64,000 bases of DNA from Bacteroides mediterraneensis (GTDB taxonomy: Bacteria; Bacteroidota; Bacteroidia; Bacteroidales; Bacteroidaceae): positions 1 through 64,000 of the forward strand of contig NZ_JACJKA010000017.1 in assembly GCF_016900355.1 (NCBI RefSeq), written 5' to 3'. This document shows positions 45,815 to 55,925 of this stretch, piece after piece. The notes below the pieces were generated by a model. The model did not search any database, was not told the origin of the DNA, and saw only the letters and a list, made by a program, of their open reading frames with translations. The number at the start of each line of letters is the position of its first letter. The first letter of the stretch is position 1. Made by a program: the position numbers and the translations under genes.

Positions 45815-48800
45815 TCAGGCATCCGTATCCTCTTCTCTATGTCGGCGCGGCATCACCTTTTCCTCAATCACCTGGAACACGGTAAACAATACCGGCACCA
45901 CAAACAACAGGGCTACCGTACCGACCAGCATTCCTCCTACCGTACCGACACCCAACGAACGGTTTCCATTGGCTCCGGCTCCCGTAGCGACAATCAGCGG
46001 GAACAAGCCGATAATCATGGTCAGCGCCGTCATCAGAATCGGACGCAGACGGACTCCGGCAGCCGCCACGGCAGCCTGCACAATACTCATTCCCTGCCGG
46101 CGACGGGCAGAAGCGTATTCGGTCAGCAAGATGGCTGTCTTCGCCAGCAAACCAATCAACATAATCAATCCGGTCTGCATGTAGATATTATTCTCCAACC
46201 CAAAGCACTTGGCAAACAGGAAGCTTCCCATCAGTCCGAAAGGTACGGCCAGAATCACCACCATCGGAATGAAGAGACTCTCATACAGTGAACACAAAAT
46301 CAGGTAAATGAACACGATACAGATAATGAAGATAATCACGGTATTTCCCGTACTGCTGGATTCCTCACGCGTAATACCACTGAACTCATATCCATAGCCG
46401 GTAGGCAAGGTCTGCGCTGCCACTTCCTCAATGGCTGCAATGGCATCTCCCGAACTATATCCGTCGGCTGGCATTCCATTCACCGGAATGGAAGTGTACA
46501 TGTTGAACCGTGTCAGCGTTTCTGCCCCGTACACCTTGGTCAAGGTGATGAACTGTCCCACAGGCGCCATAGCCCCGCTTTCGGTCCGTACGAACATGTT
46601 GTTGAGCGACTCCTTGTCCAAACGGTAATCCTTGCGTGCCTGAATCATGACACGATACAGCTTGGAAAAACGGTTCAAGTTGGAGCTGTAATTACCACCG
46701 ATGTATCCGGAAAGCACACTCAACACATCGGATGTAGTGACACCTGCCCGCTGACACTTCGCGGCATCCACCTCTACCATATACTGCGGGAACTTTGTAT
46801 CAAAAGTGGTATAGGCCATGGAAATTTCAGGCCGCTTGTTGAGGGCTGCAATGAAATTCTGGGTGTATTTCTGCAAATCGTCCACACTGCCTCCGGCACG
46901 GTCCTGCACATACATCTCGAAACCGCTACCCATACCATATCCCATGATGGTAGGCTGGGCGAAGGCAAAAATCTTGGCCGACTTGATGTCTGCCGTATGC
47001 TGATAGATGGCGGAAATCACTGCATTGATATTGTCCTCCGCTTTCTCCCGTTCATCCCAATGTTTCAGCTTGATAATCAACATACCTCCTGAAGCGGCCT
47101 GTCCGCCCATCATGCTGTAACCCGTCACATTGGAATACGTCTTTATCTGCGGAATCTCACGGATACGCTTGTCAATCATTTCCATCGTCTTGCGGGTCTG
47201 TGCCAAACTGCTTCCGGGAGGGGTAGTCACATTGACAAAGACTGTACCCATATCCTCATCCGGCACCAGTCCGGTCTTCGTGGTCCGCATGAAGAAAACC
47301 AACAAGGCACAAACGGCCACCAAGGAAACCCAGGCAATCCATTTCCGCCGCAGGAAGAACGACACGCCGTTTTTGTATTTCAGCACCAAGCGGTTGAACG
47401 AAGCCTCAAAGGCATGGTGGAAACGGGAAGAGAAGCTCAATTTCTCGCCCGTCGTCTTGTCCATGTGAGGCGTCATAATCAGGGCACACAACGCCGGACT
47501 GAGGGTCAAAGCATTGATGGCCGAGATACCCACTGCCACCGCCATGGTCAGACCGAACTGCGTATAGAATACCCCACTGGTTCCTCCCATGAACGAGGTA
47601 GGAATAAATACCGCCATGAACACCAGTGAGGTAGTAACAATGGCCGCAGAGATACCGTCCATGGCAGCCACCGTCGCCTTATAAGGAGAGCGGTAACCTT
47701 CATCAAACTTGGCCTGCACGGCCTCTACCACCACGATGGCATCGTCCACCACCGTACCAATCACCAATACCAGGGCAAAGAGGGTCAGCAGGTTCAGACT
47801 GAATCCAGCCACATAGAGGAAGGCGAACGTACCTACCAACGATACGATAATAGATACCGACGGAATGATGGTGGACCGTACACTCTGCAAGAAAAAATAA
47901 ACCACCAGTACCACCAAAATGATGGCTTCAATCAAGGTCTTCACCACCTCATGCACCGACGCATCCAGGAAGTCCTTCGTACTCATCAGGTCGGTCAGCA
48001 CCAATCCTTTGGGCAAGTCTTTCGAGATTTCTGCCATCAAAGCATCCACCTCCTTCACAATCTCGTTGGCATTTGAGCCGGCGGTCTGCGAAATCATACA
48101 CGTAGCACCGGGGTGGCCCGCAATCTGGCTGTTATAGGCATAAGTCTGGGCACCTAATTCCACCTCGGCCACATCCTTCAGGCGGAGCACTTCACCTGAA
48201 GGCAAGGCCTTGAGCACCATGTTACCAAACTCTTCTGCCGTTTCATACCGACCCCGGTACTTGAGCGTGTATTGAAATGTATTTTCGGAATCCTCGCCCA
48301 ACGTACCTGTAGCCGCTTCCACATTCTGGTCGTCGAGCAAAGCAATGACATCGGCCGGCACCAGCTGATGCTGGGCCATCTTCTGGGGATTCATCCAGAT
48401 ACGCATGGCATAATCCCCTCCCATCACGTTTACATTTCCGACGCCCGTGATACGGGAAAGACGAGGTTCTACGTTAATCTTGAAATAGTTGTTGATAAAA
48501 TTCTGGTCGTAACTGTCGTCGGGACTGTACAATGCCAGAATCTTCACCATACTGTTCTGGCGTTTCTCCACAGTAACTCCCACTTTGGTCACCTCCGCCG
48601 GCAACAGTCCTTCCGCTTCCGACACACGGTTCTTCGTGTTGACGGTCGCCATGTCCGGATCGGTCCCTTGTGCAAAATACACCGTGATGGAAGCCGACCC
48701 CGTATTGGTTGCCGTGGAAGTCATATACGTCATGTTCTCTACCCCGTTGATGGCTTCTTCCAGCGGAGCGATGACACTCTTCAACACCGTTTCCGCATTG

Positions 48801-48958
48801 GCACCGGTATAAGTGGTCGACACCATGATGGTGGGCGGTGCGATGTCGGGATACTGCTCCATGGGAAGATTGCTCAGACCGATGATTCCCAATATCAGAA
48901 TCAGCACGGAAATGGCACACGACAAGATAGGCCGGTCGATAAAAGTCTTCAGTTTCAT
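45815..48958 (-). CDS. RND efflux pump, hydrophobe/amphiphile exporter (AcrB type)
   Basis: Proton-driven inner-membrane pump, 1,047 residues. The start FIDRPILSCAISVLILILG, the drug-binding porter parts and the proton-relay residues are intact: the aspartate pair in VIGTVVDDAIVVVEAV (helix 4) and the lysine in LIGLLAKTAILLTEYA (helix 10). It follows the adaptor gene by 9 nt. The substrate range cannot be predicted. Confidence 0.96.
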   Translation of the reverse strand: MKLKTFIDRPILSCAISVLILILGIIGLSNLPMEQYPDIAPPTIMVSTTYTGANAETVLKSVIAPLEEAINGVENMTYMTSTATNTGSASITVYFAQGTDPDMATVNTKNRVSEAEGLLPAEVTKVGVTVEKRQNSMVKILALYSPDDSYDQNFINNYFKINVEPRLSRITGVGNVNVMGGDYAMRIWMNPQKMAQHQLVPADVIALLDDQNVEAATGTLGEDSENTFQYTLKYRGRYETAEEFGNMVLKALPSGEVLRLKDVAEVELGAQTYAYNSQIAGHPGATCMISQTAGSNANEIVKEVDALMAEISKDLPKGLVLTDLMSTKDFLDASVHEVVKTLIEAIILVVLVVYFFLQSVRSTIIPSVSIIVSLVGTFAFLYVAGFSLNLLTLFALVLVIGTVVDDAIVVVEAVQAKFDEGYRSPYKATVAAMDGISAAIVTTSLVFMAVFIPTSFMGGTSGVFYTQFGLTMAVAVGISAINALTLSPALCALIMTPHMDKTTGEKLSFSSRFHHAFEASFNRLVLKYKNGVSFFLRRKWIAWVSLVAVCALLVFFMRTTKTGLVPDEDMGTVFVNVTTPPGSSLAQTRKTMEMIDKRIREIPQIKTYSNVTGYSMMGGQAASGGMLIIKLKHWDEREKAEDNINAVISAIYQHTADIKSAKIFAFAQPTIMGYGMGSGFEMYVQDRAGGSVDDLQKYTQNFIAALNKRPEISMAYTTFDTKFPQYMVEVDAAKCQRAGVTTSDVLSVLSGYIGGNYSSNLNRFSKLYRVMIQARKDYRLDKESLNNMFVRTESGAMAPVGQFITLTKVYGAETLTRFNMYTSIPVNGMPADGYSSGDAIAAIEEVAAQTLPTGYGYEFSGITREESSSTGNTVIIFIICIVFIYLILCSLYESLFIPMVVILAVPFGLMGSFLFAKCFGLENNIYMQTGLIMLIGLLAKTAILLTEYASARRRQGMSIVQAAVAAAGVRLRPILMTALTMIIGLFPLIVATGAGANGNRSLGVGTVGGMLVGTVALLFVVPVLFTVFQVIEEKVMPRRHREEDTDA

Positions 48959-48967
48959 GGCACCCTC

Positions 48968-50086
48968 CTATTCTTCAGTATGTGCGGAAAGAATCTGCGT
49001 ATTTTCCTGAATCAGTCCTGCCCCTTCGGCCACAATCACGTCACCTTCCTGCAAGCCACTCTCTACAATGTATTCCTGTCCGTTGTTCAGCGGGAAGACC
49101 GTCACCTGAGCCGATTCGGCTTTACCTTCCTTGTTCACCTTATACACGTACACCTTGTCCTGGATTTCAAAAGTGGCTTCCTGCGGAACCACCAGCACAT
49201 CGTTCTTGGTATAAGGCAATACCAGCGTGGCCGTACTTCCATTGCGTAACATACCTTCCGGATTGGGGAACACAGCCCGCAGACTGATGGCTCCGGTCTC
49301 CGTATCGATGGTACCGCTGATAGCATCCACCGTACCCTCATGGGCATACGTCGTACCGTCGCTCAGCAGCAACGACACTTTAGGCATGCCCGCCAGCGCC
49401 TTTTCCACGCTTCCATACTGGCGGACCAGCGACAATATCTGGTTTTCCGTAAGAGAAAAATACACATAAATTTCCTCGTCGTCGGAAACCGTCAGTAGCG
49501 GAGTGGTGATGGACGAATTAACCAAGGCCCCTACTCGATAAGAAGACATGCCTGCCACTCCGTTCACCGGGCTGCGTACTACGGTATAAGAAAGGTCGTT
49601 GCGGGCATTGGTCTCGGCTGCCTTGGCCTGTGCCAGACTGGCCTCTGCTTCCAGCAAGGAATTCCGTGCCGTCTGGCGGTCAAAATCAGAAACCACCTTT
49701 TCCTTGAAGAGTTCCTCCTTGCTGTCCGAGGTCAGACGGGCCGTAGCTACCGCCGCTTCCGCACTCTTCACATTGGCCACTGCCGTCTGCAAGGCTGCCT
49801 GATAGGGTACCTGATCAATCACAAAGAGCACCTGACCTTTCTGCACCTTGGCCCCTTCCTTCACGCAAATGTCGGTAATCGTACCGCTCACCTGCGGACG
49901 GATTTCCACACTCTGCCTTCCTTTCACCACCGCCGAGTAGCTGTTGGTGAGAAGACGATTCTCTTTTTTTACGGTCATGGTCTTGTATCCGCCCTCCTGC
50001 GAAGTACCGCCCGACTGTGTACAAGCCGTCAGCAGTCCCAGCAAAGTCACAAGACACGTTCCGACAAAAACAAATGCTTTTTTCAT
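48968..50086 (-). CDS. RND efflux periplasmic adaptor lipoprotein (AcrA type)
   Basis: Membrane-fusion protein that links pump and channel. Lipobox LLTAC (cysteine 22), lipoyl half motifs (VEIRPQVSGTITDICVKEGAKVQKGQVLFVID ... VVRSPVNGVAGMSSYRVGALV), a coiled-coil hairpin between (ANVKSAEAAVATARLTSDSK), and beta-barrel and membrane-proximal domains. 372 residues. First gene of the efflux operon and divergent from the AraC-type regulator. Confidence 0.95.
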   Translation of the reverse strand: MKKAFVFVGTCLVTLLGLLTACTQSGGTSQEGGYKTMTVKKENRLLTNSYSAVVKGRQSVEIRPQVSGTITDICVKEGAKVQKGQVLFVIDQVPYQAALQTAVANVKSAEAAVATARLTSDSKEELFKEKVVSDFDRQTARNSLLEAEASLAQAKAAETNARNDLSYTVVRSPVNGVAGMSSYRVGALVNSSITTPLLTVSDDEEIYVYFSLTENQILSLVRQYGSVEKALAGMPKVSLLLSDGTTYAHEGTVDAISGTIDTETGAISLRAVFPNPEGMLRNGSTATLVLPYTKNDVLVVPQEATFEIQDKVYVYKVNKEGKAESAQVTVFPLNNGQEYIVESGLQEGDVIVAEGAGLIQENTQILSAHTEE

Positions 50087-50309
50087 CTTGTTCTCTTTTT
50101 AGTTGATTTGACTCATTCTGTTGTTATAGCAAATGCAAATTTAGAAGCCTGCTCTACCAAGGTGTTTGTCCCAATCCTAAGAACATTTGTCCGAATCCAT
50201 TCTTTAGCATTTATTCTGTTTACGATTTCTAAAACATATAAAAAGACTTTCAGGCATAGATTTATGTACGTACTTTAGACGCGCAAATACAATACAACCA
50301 TACAATAAG
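50087..50309. promoter_or_regulatory. Divergent control region between efflux operon and AraC regulator
   Basis: On the minus strand TAAATTTG (50136-50143) fits the -7 consensus for the adaptor gene. No clear promoter is seen for the regulator. An AraC binding site is expected here but I cannot name it. Confidence 0.4.
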
Positions 50310-51206
50310 ATGAGAGAATATGCTTTTACCAAATGGCTGAAGCCATTGTCTTCCGAAGGGGAAAAAGAGGAAGGAATGATTTACAACGAGCTGATGGGCC
50401 TTTTTCATGTACAAGGCGACGAGGTTTTCCGGAAGGGTACCATCGATACCCAGCACACGGTTTCCCTGCTCATGCTAAAAGGAGAACTCAGTCTGCAAAT
50501 GCCCGAGGGACGCATGGCTATCCAGGCTCCCGCCTACATTGAATTTATCGAACCTCACCAATGGACCGACCTGAAAACCGATGCCCAATTTGAAGGTTGC
50601 CTGCTCATTACCCGCCGGGAACTCTTCCTGCAAGCGGCAGAATGTATCCGACCGAGGGTTACACCTTACATTTACCGGTATGTACAAGCGCCCTTCCTTA
50701 CGCTAAAGGAAGACGACATCACCCGTATCCGTGTCCTGTTCGATATCCTGCGGCACACCCTTGCACAGACAGAAAACAATTTTCAGCATGAAATTCTGGA
50801 GAACACGCTCCGTTCCCTGGTACTGGAAATCTGGAACATCATTTTCCGTACCTATAAACAGGAAAGCGAAGAAGAGCCCGTCCTCCCATGGGACGATACG
50901 CTTCCTCGCTTTCTTTACCTGATGCATACCCACTGCCGCTTTCATCACACAGTGAGATGGTATGCCGACCAGCTCTGTGTGTCGCCCGACGCCCTGTCGG
51001 CCAAACTGAGAAAGGCCTACCACAAATCGGCCAATCAGCTCATCAATGAAAGTCTGATGGAAGAGGCCAAAATCTGCCTCCTCAATCCGGCCTATACCGT
51101 ACAGGACGTGGCCGAGAAACTCTGTTTCGCCGACCAGGCCGCATTCAGCAAGTTCTTCAAGCGTCACAGCGGCATATCGCCCGGTCGGTTCAAGAAACAA
51201 TTATAG
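50310..51206 (+). CDS. AraC-family transcriptional regulator
   Basis: 298 residues. The N-terminal part (about 1-170) looks like a cupin-type sensor (VSLLMLKGELSLQMPEGRMAI, YIEFIEPHQW). The C-terminal 100 residues hold both helix-turn-helix units: VRWYADQLCVSPDALSAKLRKAY and YTVQDVAEKLCFADQAAFSKFFKRHSGISPGRFK. It is divergent from the efflux operon, which it probably controls. Confidence 0.93.
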   Translation: MREYAFTKWLKPLSSEGEKEEGMIYNELMGLFHVQGDEVFRKGTIDTQHTVSLLMLKGELSLQMPEGRMAIQAPAYIEFIEPHQWTDLKTDAQFEGCLLITRRELFLQAAECIRPRVTPYIYRYVQAPFLTLKEDDITRIRVLFDILRHTLAQTENNFQHEILENTLRSLVLEIWNIIFRTYKQESEEEPVLPWDDTLPRFLYLMHTHCRFHHTVRWYADQLCVSPDALSAKLRKAYHKSANQLINESLMEEAKICLLNPAYTVQDVAEKLCFADQAAFSKFFKRHSGISPGRFKKQL

Positions 51207-51224
51207 AAAGGCGCAACCTGCTCC

Positions 51225-51899
51225 TTACAGGTTGACTTCCGTCACCACCTGTCCGTCGAAGAGGTTGATCACACGGTCGGCAAAACCGGCATCGTGCTGC
51301 GAGTGCGTCACCATCACGATGGTAGTGCCTTCCTTGTGCAACTCAGTCAGCAGCTCCATCACTTCCCGTCCGTTCTTGGAATCCAGGTTACCGGTAGGTT
51401 CGTCGGCCAGAATCAGTTTCGGGCCCGACACTACCGCACGGGCAATGGCCACACGCTGTTGCTGACCGCCCGACAACTGCTGCGGGAAGTGCTTGGCCCG
51501 ATGCGTAATCCCCATCCGTTCCATAGCTGCCTCCACCTTCCGCTTACGTTCTGCCGAAGGCACTCCCAGATACAGCAAGGGCAGTTCGATGTTCTCATAT
51601 ACGTTCAGTTCGTCAATCAGGTTGAAGCTTTGAAATACGAAACCAATCACACCCTTACGCAAGGAGGTACGCTGCGATTCGGTATAGCTGCCCACTTCCA
51701 CCCCGTTCAAGTAATACTTTCCTCCAGTGGGGTTGTCCAGCAATCCCAAAATGTTCAACAAGGTAGATTTTCCGCAACCGGAAGGGCCCATAATGGCCAC
51801 GAACTCCCCTTCTTTTACTTCGATACTTACATTATTCAATGCCCAAGTTTCCACCTCATCCGTGCGGAACACTTTCTGTAAATTTTCTGTCTTAATCAT
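51225..51899 (-). CDS. ABC transporter ATP-binding protein (LolD/MacB type)
   Basis: 224 residues with Walker A GPSGCGKST, Q loop FVFQSFNLI, signature LSGGQQQRVAIARA, Walker B LILADEPTGNLDS and H loop VTHSQHDA. The DEPTGNLDS form is typical of the LolD/MacB/FtsE group that works with FtsX-type permeases. It is the last gene of the operon and the only ATPase for the four permeases in the window. Confidence 0.96.
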   Translation of the reverse strand: MIKTENLQKVFRTDEVETWALNNVSIEVKEGEFVAIMGPSGCGKSTLLNILGLLDNPTGGKYYLNGVEVGSYTESQRTSLRKGVIGFVFQSFNLIDELNVYENIELPLLYLGVPSAERKRKVEAAMERMGITHRAKHFPQQLSGGQQQRVAIARAVVSGPKLILADEPTGNLDSKNGREVMELLTELHKEGTTIVMVTHSQHDAGFADRVINLFDGQVVTEVNL

Positions 51900-51946
51900 A
51901 CACTTAAAATTTTATTGAATCACATTATCATCTCCATTATTGACTA

Positions 51947-54319
51947 TTAATTATCTTGTTTCATACACTCTACCGGATTTACCCGACTCAAGATCCAACC
52001 TTGCAGACAGACGATGAGTGCCGAGACACCCCATACCACCACCAACGGCCATACTAAAAGTCCGGCCGAAAGCGGGACACGGTAGGCAAACTGCTCCAGC
52101 CAATGCAGCATGAACCACACGCTAACGGGCATGGCCACCACATAGGCTACGAGAGCATAGAGGCAGAACGGCTTGTTAAGCAGCCAAATGATTTGCCCCC
52201 GAGTGGCCCCATGTACCTTGCGGATGCTGATTTCACGTATCCGCTGACGGGTAGCATACCAAGCAATGCCAAACAGTCCGAAACCTGTCAGCAACAGACC
52301 GATGACGGCATAGAACGTCAGGATATGCGACAAGGAAAGCACTTTCTGATTGCGTGCCATAAACTCCTGATGCATGTCCGTGTATCTGAAAGGCTGGTTG
52401 GGATTCATCTCATTCCATACCGTCTCTATCTGACGCAAGGTCGCCTCACGGCTTTCCGGGCGAAGACGAAGTTGCAGATAGGCTCCCTTCTGCAAGTCAC
52501 TTGCCGACAGCAGTGTGATGACAAGGGGCGTTACGGCTTCTTCCAATGAATTGATGGAAAAATCACGCACCACACCACCTATCACAGCCAAGCTGTCTTG
52601 TGTTTCCGTATCGAACTCACGCAAGGCATGTCCCACGACCTCCGTACCCGCAGGCACCAACAGCCGGACAAAGCTTTCGTTCACCAGTACCGGAGAGGCC
52701 TGACGCTCCAACAGACGGGAAGGAGATTCTCCACTCAACTGTTCAATGCGTAAGGTGCGCAACAATGTGGAGTCGCCTTCCAAGGTCAGCAGATTGGTAC
52801 GCACTTCCTTCCCACCGGGACGCTGCACGTTCAACTGACGTATCCAGGCACTGAGTACCGAAGATTTGGAAAGTGTCATGGATTCAATGCCTTTCACCCG
52901 TTTCTCCAGTTCCGCCTTGAAAGGAGCCAACGGGGCCCCAAAGGCATCTCCTATCTCAATGCAGCCTTCGTAACGCGAAGCCCGTTGGCGGGTCAGTTCC
53001 ATCTGGTTGCGGGCTGTCAGCGTAGCCAGCAACAAACCGATGGAAATCACAAACTGCACCGTTACCAGTACCGCCACAAAGCGCTGCTTGCGCCGGCCAC
53101 TGTAAAGCGTACGGTATTCCGTGAACGACAAGCGTGACAGGCGATAGCTGATGTACCATGCCGGTATTACCGACATCAACAGAATAAACAACAGCAACCA
53201 CGGCAGCATCTGACTACTGAAGAAGAACGTCATGGTCAACCGCGAACCCAACAAGTCATTAAACAGTGACAAGCAATCGTTCACCAGCAAAATGGACAGC
53301 CCGAACGCCAGCACCACCGTCAGGAAAGCATCCCCGAAAAGTTGCAGACGAATATTGCGCAAGGTAGCCCCCATCAATTTCTCCACATGAATCATACGCA
53401 GCTGTTGCAGCAAGCGGATCAAACTCATGTTGGTATAGTTGCAGCAGGCAATGACCAGTATCAGCACGGCTGCCAGCAGACTGATGTAGAGAGTCTGCAC
53501 GGGTGTCTGACTGACAAAGTCGAGTGTCTGCTGAGAAGCATCGTCAGGAGTCGTGAAACAAATGGCATCCAGCGGGTCCAGGTAATATTTCGTCTGACCG
53601 GGCATAAATGTAGGCACCTTGTCCGCGTTCAGCTTATCGGCCAAACGAGCGGCATCCGTACCCGGAGTCAACTTCAGCAACGTAGGGCCTCCCCAAAACA
53701 AATCCGGATCATTCGCAGTCAGCATGTCAAATTGCAGAAGCGACTGTTCGCGTTCCTTCAGCACCGCCGTCACTTCGTATGTACAGGTACCCCCGTAGGC
53801 TAAATGTACCTCCACCTGCTTTCCGATGGCTTGCCTTTCTCCAAAAAGGCTACGGGCACATGCCGTACTCAAGGCCATCTTCCCCGGCTGACGAAGTACC
53901 TGCTCCAAGCTGCCTTCCGCCGTACGATAGTCAAAAAAGTGAGTCAAAGTCGTATCCGCCGAAAGTAGCATGAAATCCCTCTCCACCTTCTGTCCATCCA
54001 CCTTACAATATAGCATATCCAGTTTTCCAAGGCGCAAAAAATCTTCCACCTCCGCATAACTTTCCTTCAATCTCGGAGGAATCTCAGCCGCCGCATACGC
54101 CACCCGTTTCCCATCCGTCATCGGGTCATCCTGCTGCAGGAAAAACAGACGGTCACGGTCCGGATTATGCCCTTCCAACCCATGCTCATGCACAAAGTAC
54201 GTCATCAGCAAGTTGGTACAGGCTAATCCCAATGCCAGACTGGCTACCGAAACAAGGAAAAACACCTTGTTCCGCCACCAGCTTCGCAGAATCATTTTCA
54301 GTGTGACATTCAGTATCAT
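51947..54319 (-). CDS. ABC transporter permease, FtsX/MacB type (790 aa)
   Basis: MacB-like periplasmic domain after the first helix (KVFFLVSVASLALGLACTNLLM), a first FtsX set near the middle (MSLIRLLQQLRMIHVEKLMGATLRNIRL), and a second at the C-terminus with ISIRKVHGATRGQIIWLL and the ending VNPVECMKQDN. Such double-unit permeases work as mechanotransmitters or export lipids and peptides. It lies 47 nt before the ATPase. Confidence 0.92.
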   Translation of the reverse strand: MILNVTLKMILRSWWRNKVFFLVSVASLALGLACTNLLMTYFVHEHGLEGHNPDRDRLFFLQQDDPMTDGKRVAYAAAEIPPRLKESYAEVEDFLRLGKLDMLYCKVDGQKVERDFMLLSADTTLTHFFDYRTAEGSLEQVLRQPGKMALSTACARSLFGERQAIGKQVEVHLAYGGTCTYEVTAVLKEREQSLLQFDMLTANDPDLFWGGPTLLKLTPGTDAARLADKLNADKVPTFMPGQTKYYLDPLDAICFTTPDDASQQTLDFVSQTPVQTLYISLLAAVLILVIACCNYTNMSLIRLLQQLRMIHVEKLMGATLRNIRLQLFGDAFLTVVLAFGLSILLVNDCLSLFNDLLGSRLTMTFFFSSQMLPWLLLFILLMSVIPAWYISYRLSRLSFTEYRTLYSGRRKQRFVAVLVTVQFVISIGLLLATLTARNQMELTRQRASRYEGCIEIGDAFGAPLAPFKAELEKRVKGIESMTLSKSSVLSAWIRQLNVQRPGGKEVRTNLLTLEGDSTLLRTLRIEQLSGESPSRLLERQASPVLVNESFVRLLVPAGTEVVGHALREFDTETQDSLAVIGGVVRDFSINSLEEAVTPLVITLLSASDLQKGAYLQLRLRPESREATLRQIETVWNEMNPNQPFRYTDMHQEFMARNQKVLSLSHILTFYAVIGLLLTGFGLFGIAWYATRQRIREISIRKVHGATRGQIIWLLNKPFCLYALVAYVVAMPVSVWFMLHWLEQFAYRVPLSAGLLVWPLVVVWGVSALIVCLQGWILSRVNPVECMKQDN

Positions 54320-54341
54320 TTATTGTCAATTTAATACGTTA

Positions 54342-55889
54342 TTATTCTGTCAGACGGATGCCTTCGATATGGTATCCCCCTTCCACGTGCTCGCCTTCCG
54401 AAAAGTCAAACCAACGGGTATCTTTGGGCAGCGGAGCAAAATAGAGCGTGAAATCCATTTCTCCGCTATCGGGCATAAACACTTGCTCATCTATCGTGAA
54501 ACCTTCACTGCGCAGGAGCGGATAGTTTACACCCTTATCCGACATCAAAAAAGTCGCTTTGTCCAGCCGAATCCAATAGTTTGGAATATACCTTGCATGC
54601 ACGCGAAGCACCGTAGCCGAGTCAGTCAGTTCCACCTGACGGATGGTCAGCACATCCACTTTCTCTGTTTTCTTCCGCGGATGATGCACCAGTTTGTGAC
54701 CGTCTTTCCATTCGATACGCATCGGCTGTTTGGGAGCCAACATGCCTTCGACTTTCAACTTCAACAGGCCCTTCCCATATCCACTCCAGCTGTCAATTAC
54801 CTTTCCTTCCGGAGAAATCAACACAAAATGAGGAATTCCTATGACGCCATAACGGGCATACAATCCGTTGGTTTCCTCCAAATCGTTCCAGTTATTCCAA
54901 GTCATGGCATGCGATTTAGAAGCCTCTTCCCATCCCTTCCGGTTCTCAATGCTCAAGCTGACCACCTCCAAGCTGTCCTTGTACCTCTCGCTGATTTCTT
55001 TCAGCTCCGGCTGTGACATGATGCAAGGGCCGCATCCCCGGCTCCAGAAATCCAGCAGGACGTATTTTCCGCGAAACTCAGCCAGGCGATGAACCTTGCC
55101 TTCCAAATCATACATATCCGCATCGGCCGCTTCCTCGCCCGCCTTGACCACAGTCGGCGGATTCAAGGCCAGATACACACTCTTCCCAATGGACGTTTCT
55201 TTCTGTGCGTCATCCAGCAGGTTGTACAACTGCTGCACTTCTTTTTTATACGGATAATCTTTACGGAACTTAACCGACATCCCCATCCGATGCAATTCAC
55301 CCATCCAGGCTGCATTAATCGGCGATTGTTTCATAATCGCAATATTATGCTGGGCAATCTGATCACTCAACTTCTCTGTCAGCTGTTGCAGACTGTCTGC
55401 TTGCGCACGGGCCTGTTCTTTGTTTCCTCCCTGCGCAGCCGACCTCATCAGTGCAAACTCTTGCATGGTCAACCGCTGAAATTCCTCCCATTCCTTATGG
55501 GAAGCCTGTATCAGCTGCTGCTGGAATTGCTGCTCCTTGACATCGCTCTCTACTTTCCAGGAGTAAATATAAGGATTCTCTCCTTGTATGAGCAGATGAC
55601 TGCCAGGATTTACCCATAGTTCAAGCAACATGGGTGGGAATTTCGTATCATCACGTGCCATCAAGCCATAACCTTCCAGCTCGTTTCCGGCGGTAGTCAG
55701 TTCAAAACGGAATGTCCCGTTCTGCAGCGTATCGGTAGCTGCCATACTCCCCACGTTACCCTCTTGCTTCATCAAATAGAACACGGTTCCGTCGGGAATA
55801 TTCTTCAACTGACCTTCCACCACAAATTTCTCTTGTGCCTGTGCCCCCAATGCACCTAAGAGCAGACAGGCTAATACTTGTTTTCTCAT
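54342..55889 (-). CDS. TlpA-like thioredoxin-fold protein with DUF4369 domain
   Basis: A signal peptide (MRKQVLACLLLGALGAQA) is followed by a DUF4369-like domain (FVVEGQLKNIPDGTVFYLMK), a helical middle part (about 115-200) and a thioredoxin domain with CGPC (C286, C289) in LLDFWSRGCGPCIMSQPEL and GIPHFVLISPEGKVI. About 120 further residues form an extra C-terminal domain of unknown type, so at 515 residues it is longer than usual. It sits between two permease genes, 36 nt after one and 22 nt before the other. A periplasmic or surface redox role is likely. Confidence 0.9.
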   Translation of the reverse strand: MRKQVLACLLLGALGAQAQEKFVVEGQLKNIPDGTVFYLMKQEGNVGSMAATDTLQNGTFRFELTTAGNELEGYGLMARDDTKFPPMLLELWVNPGSHLLIQGENPYIYSWKVESDVKEQQFQQQLIQASHKEWEEFQRLTMQEFALMRSAAQGGNKEQARAQADSLQQLTEKLSDQIAQHNIAIMKQSPINAAWMGELHRMGMSVKFRKDYPYKKEVQQLYNLLDDAQKETSIGKSVYLALNPPTVVKAGEEAADADMYDLEGKVHRLAEFRGKYVLLDFWSRGCGPCIMSQPELKEISERYKDSLEVVSLSIENRKGWEEASKSHAMTWNNWNDLEETNGLYARYGVIGIPHFVLISPEGKVIDSWSGYGKGLLKLKVEGMLAPKQPMRIEWKDGHKLVHHPRKKTEKVDVLTIRQVELTDSATVLRVHARYIPNYWIRLDKATFLMSDKGVNYPLLRSEGFTIDEQVFMPDSGEMDFTLYFAPLPKDTRWFDFSEGEHVEGGYHIEGIRLTE

Positions 55890-55925
55890 GGTTATTTATT
55901 CATTTTAGGTTATTATACTATTGTA

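Noticed and set aside
51214..51234. CAACCTG/CAGGTTG hairpin between the AraC and ABC ATPase genes as a terminator
   Set aside because: It overlaps the ATPase stop region and has no T run on either strand.
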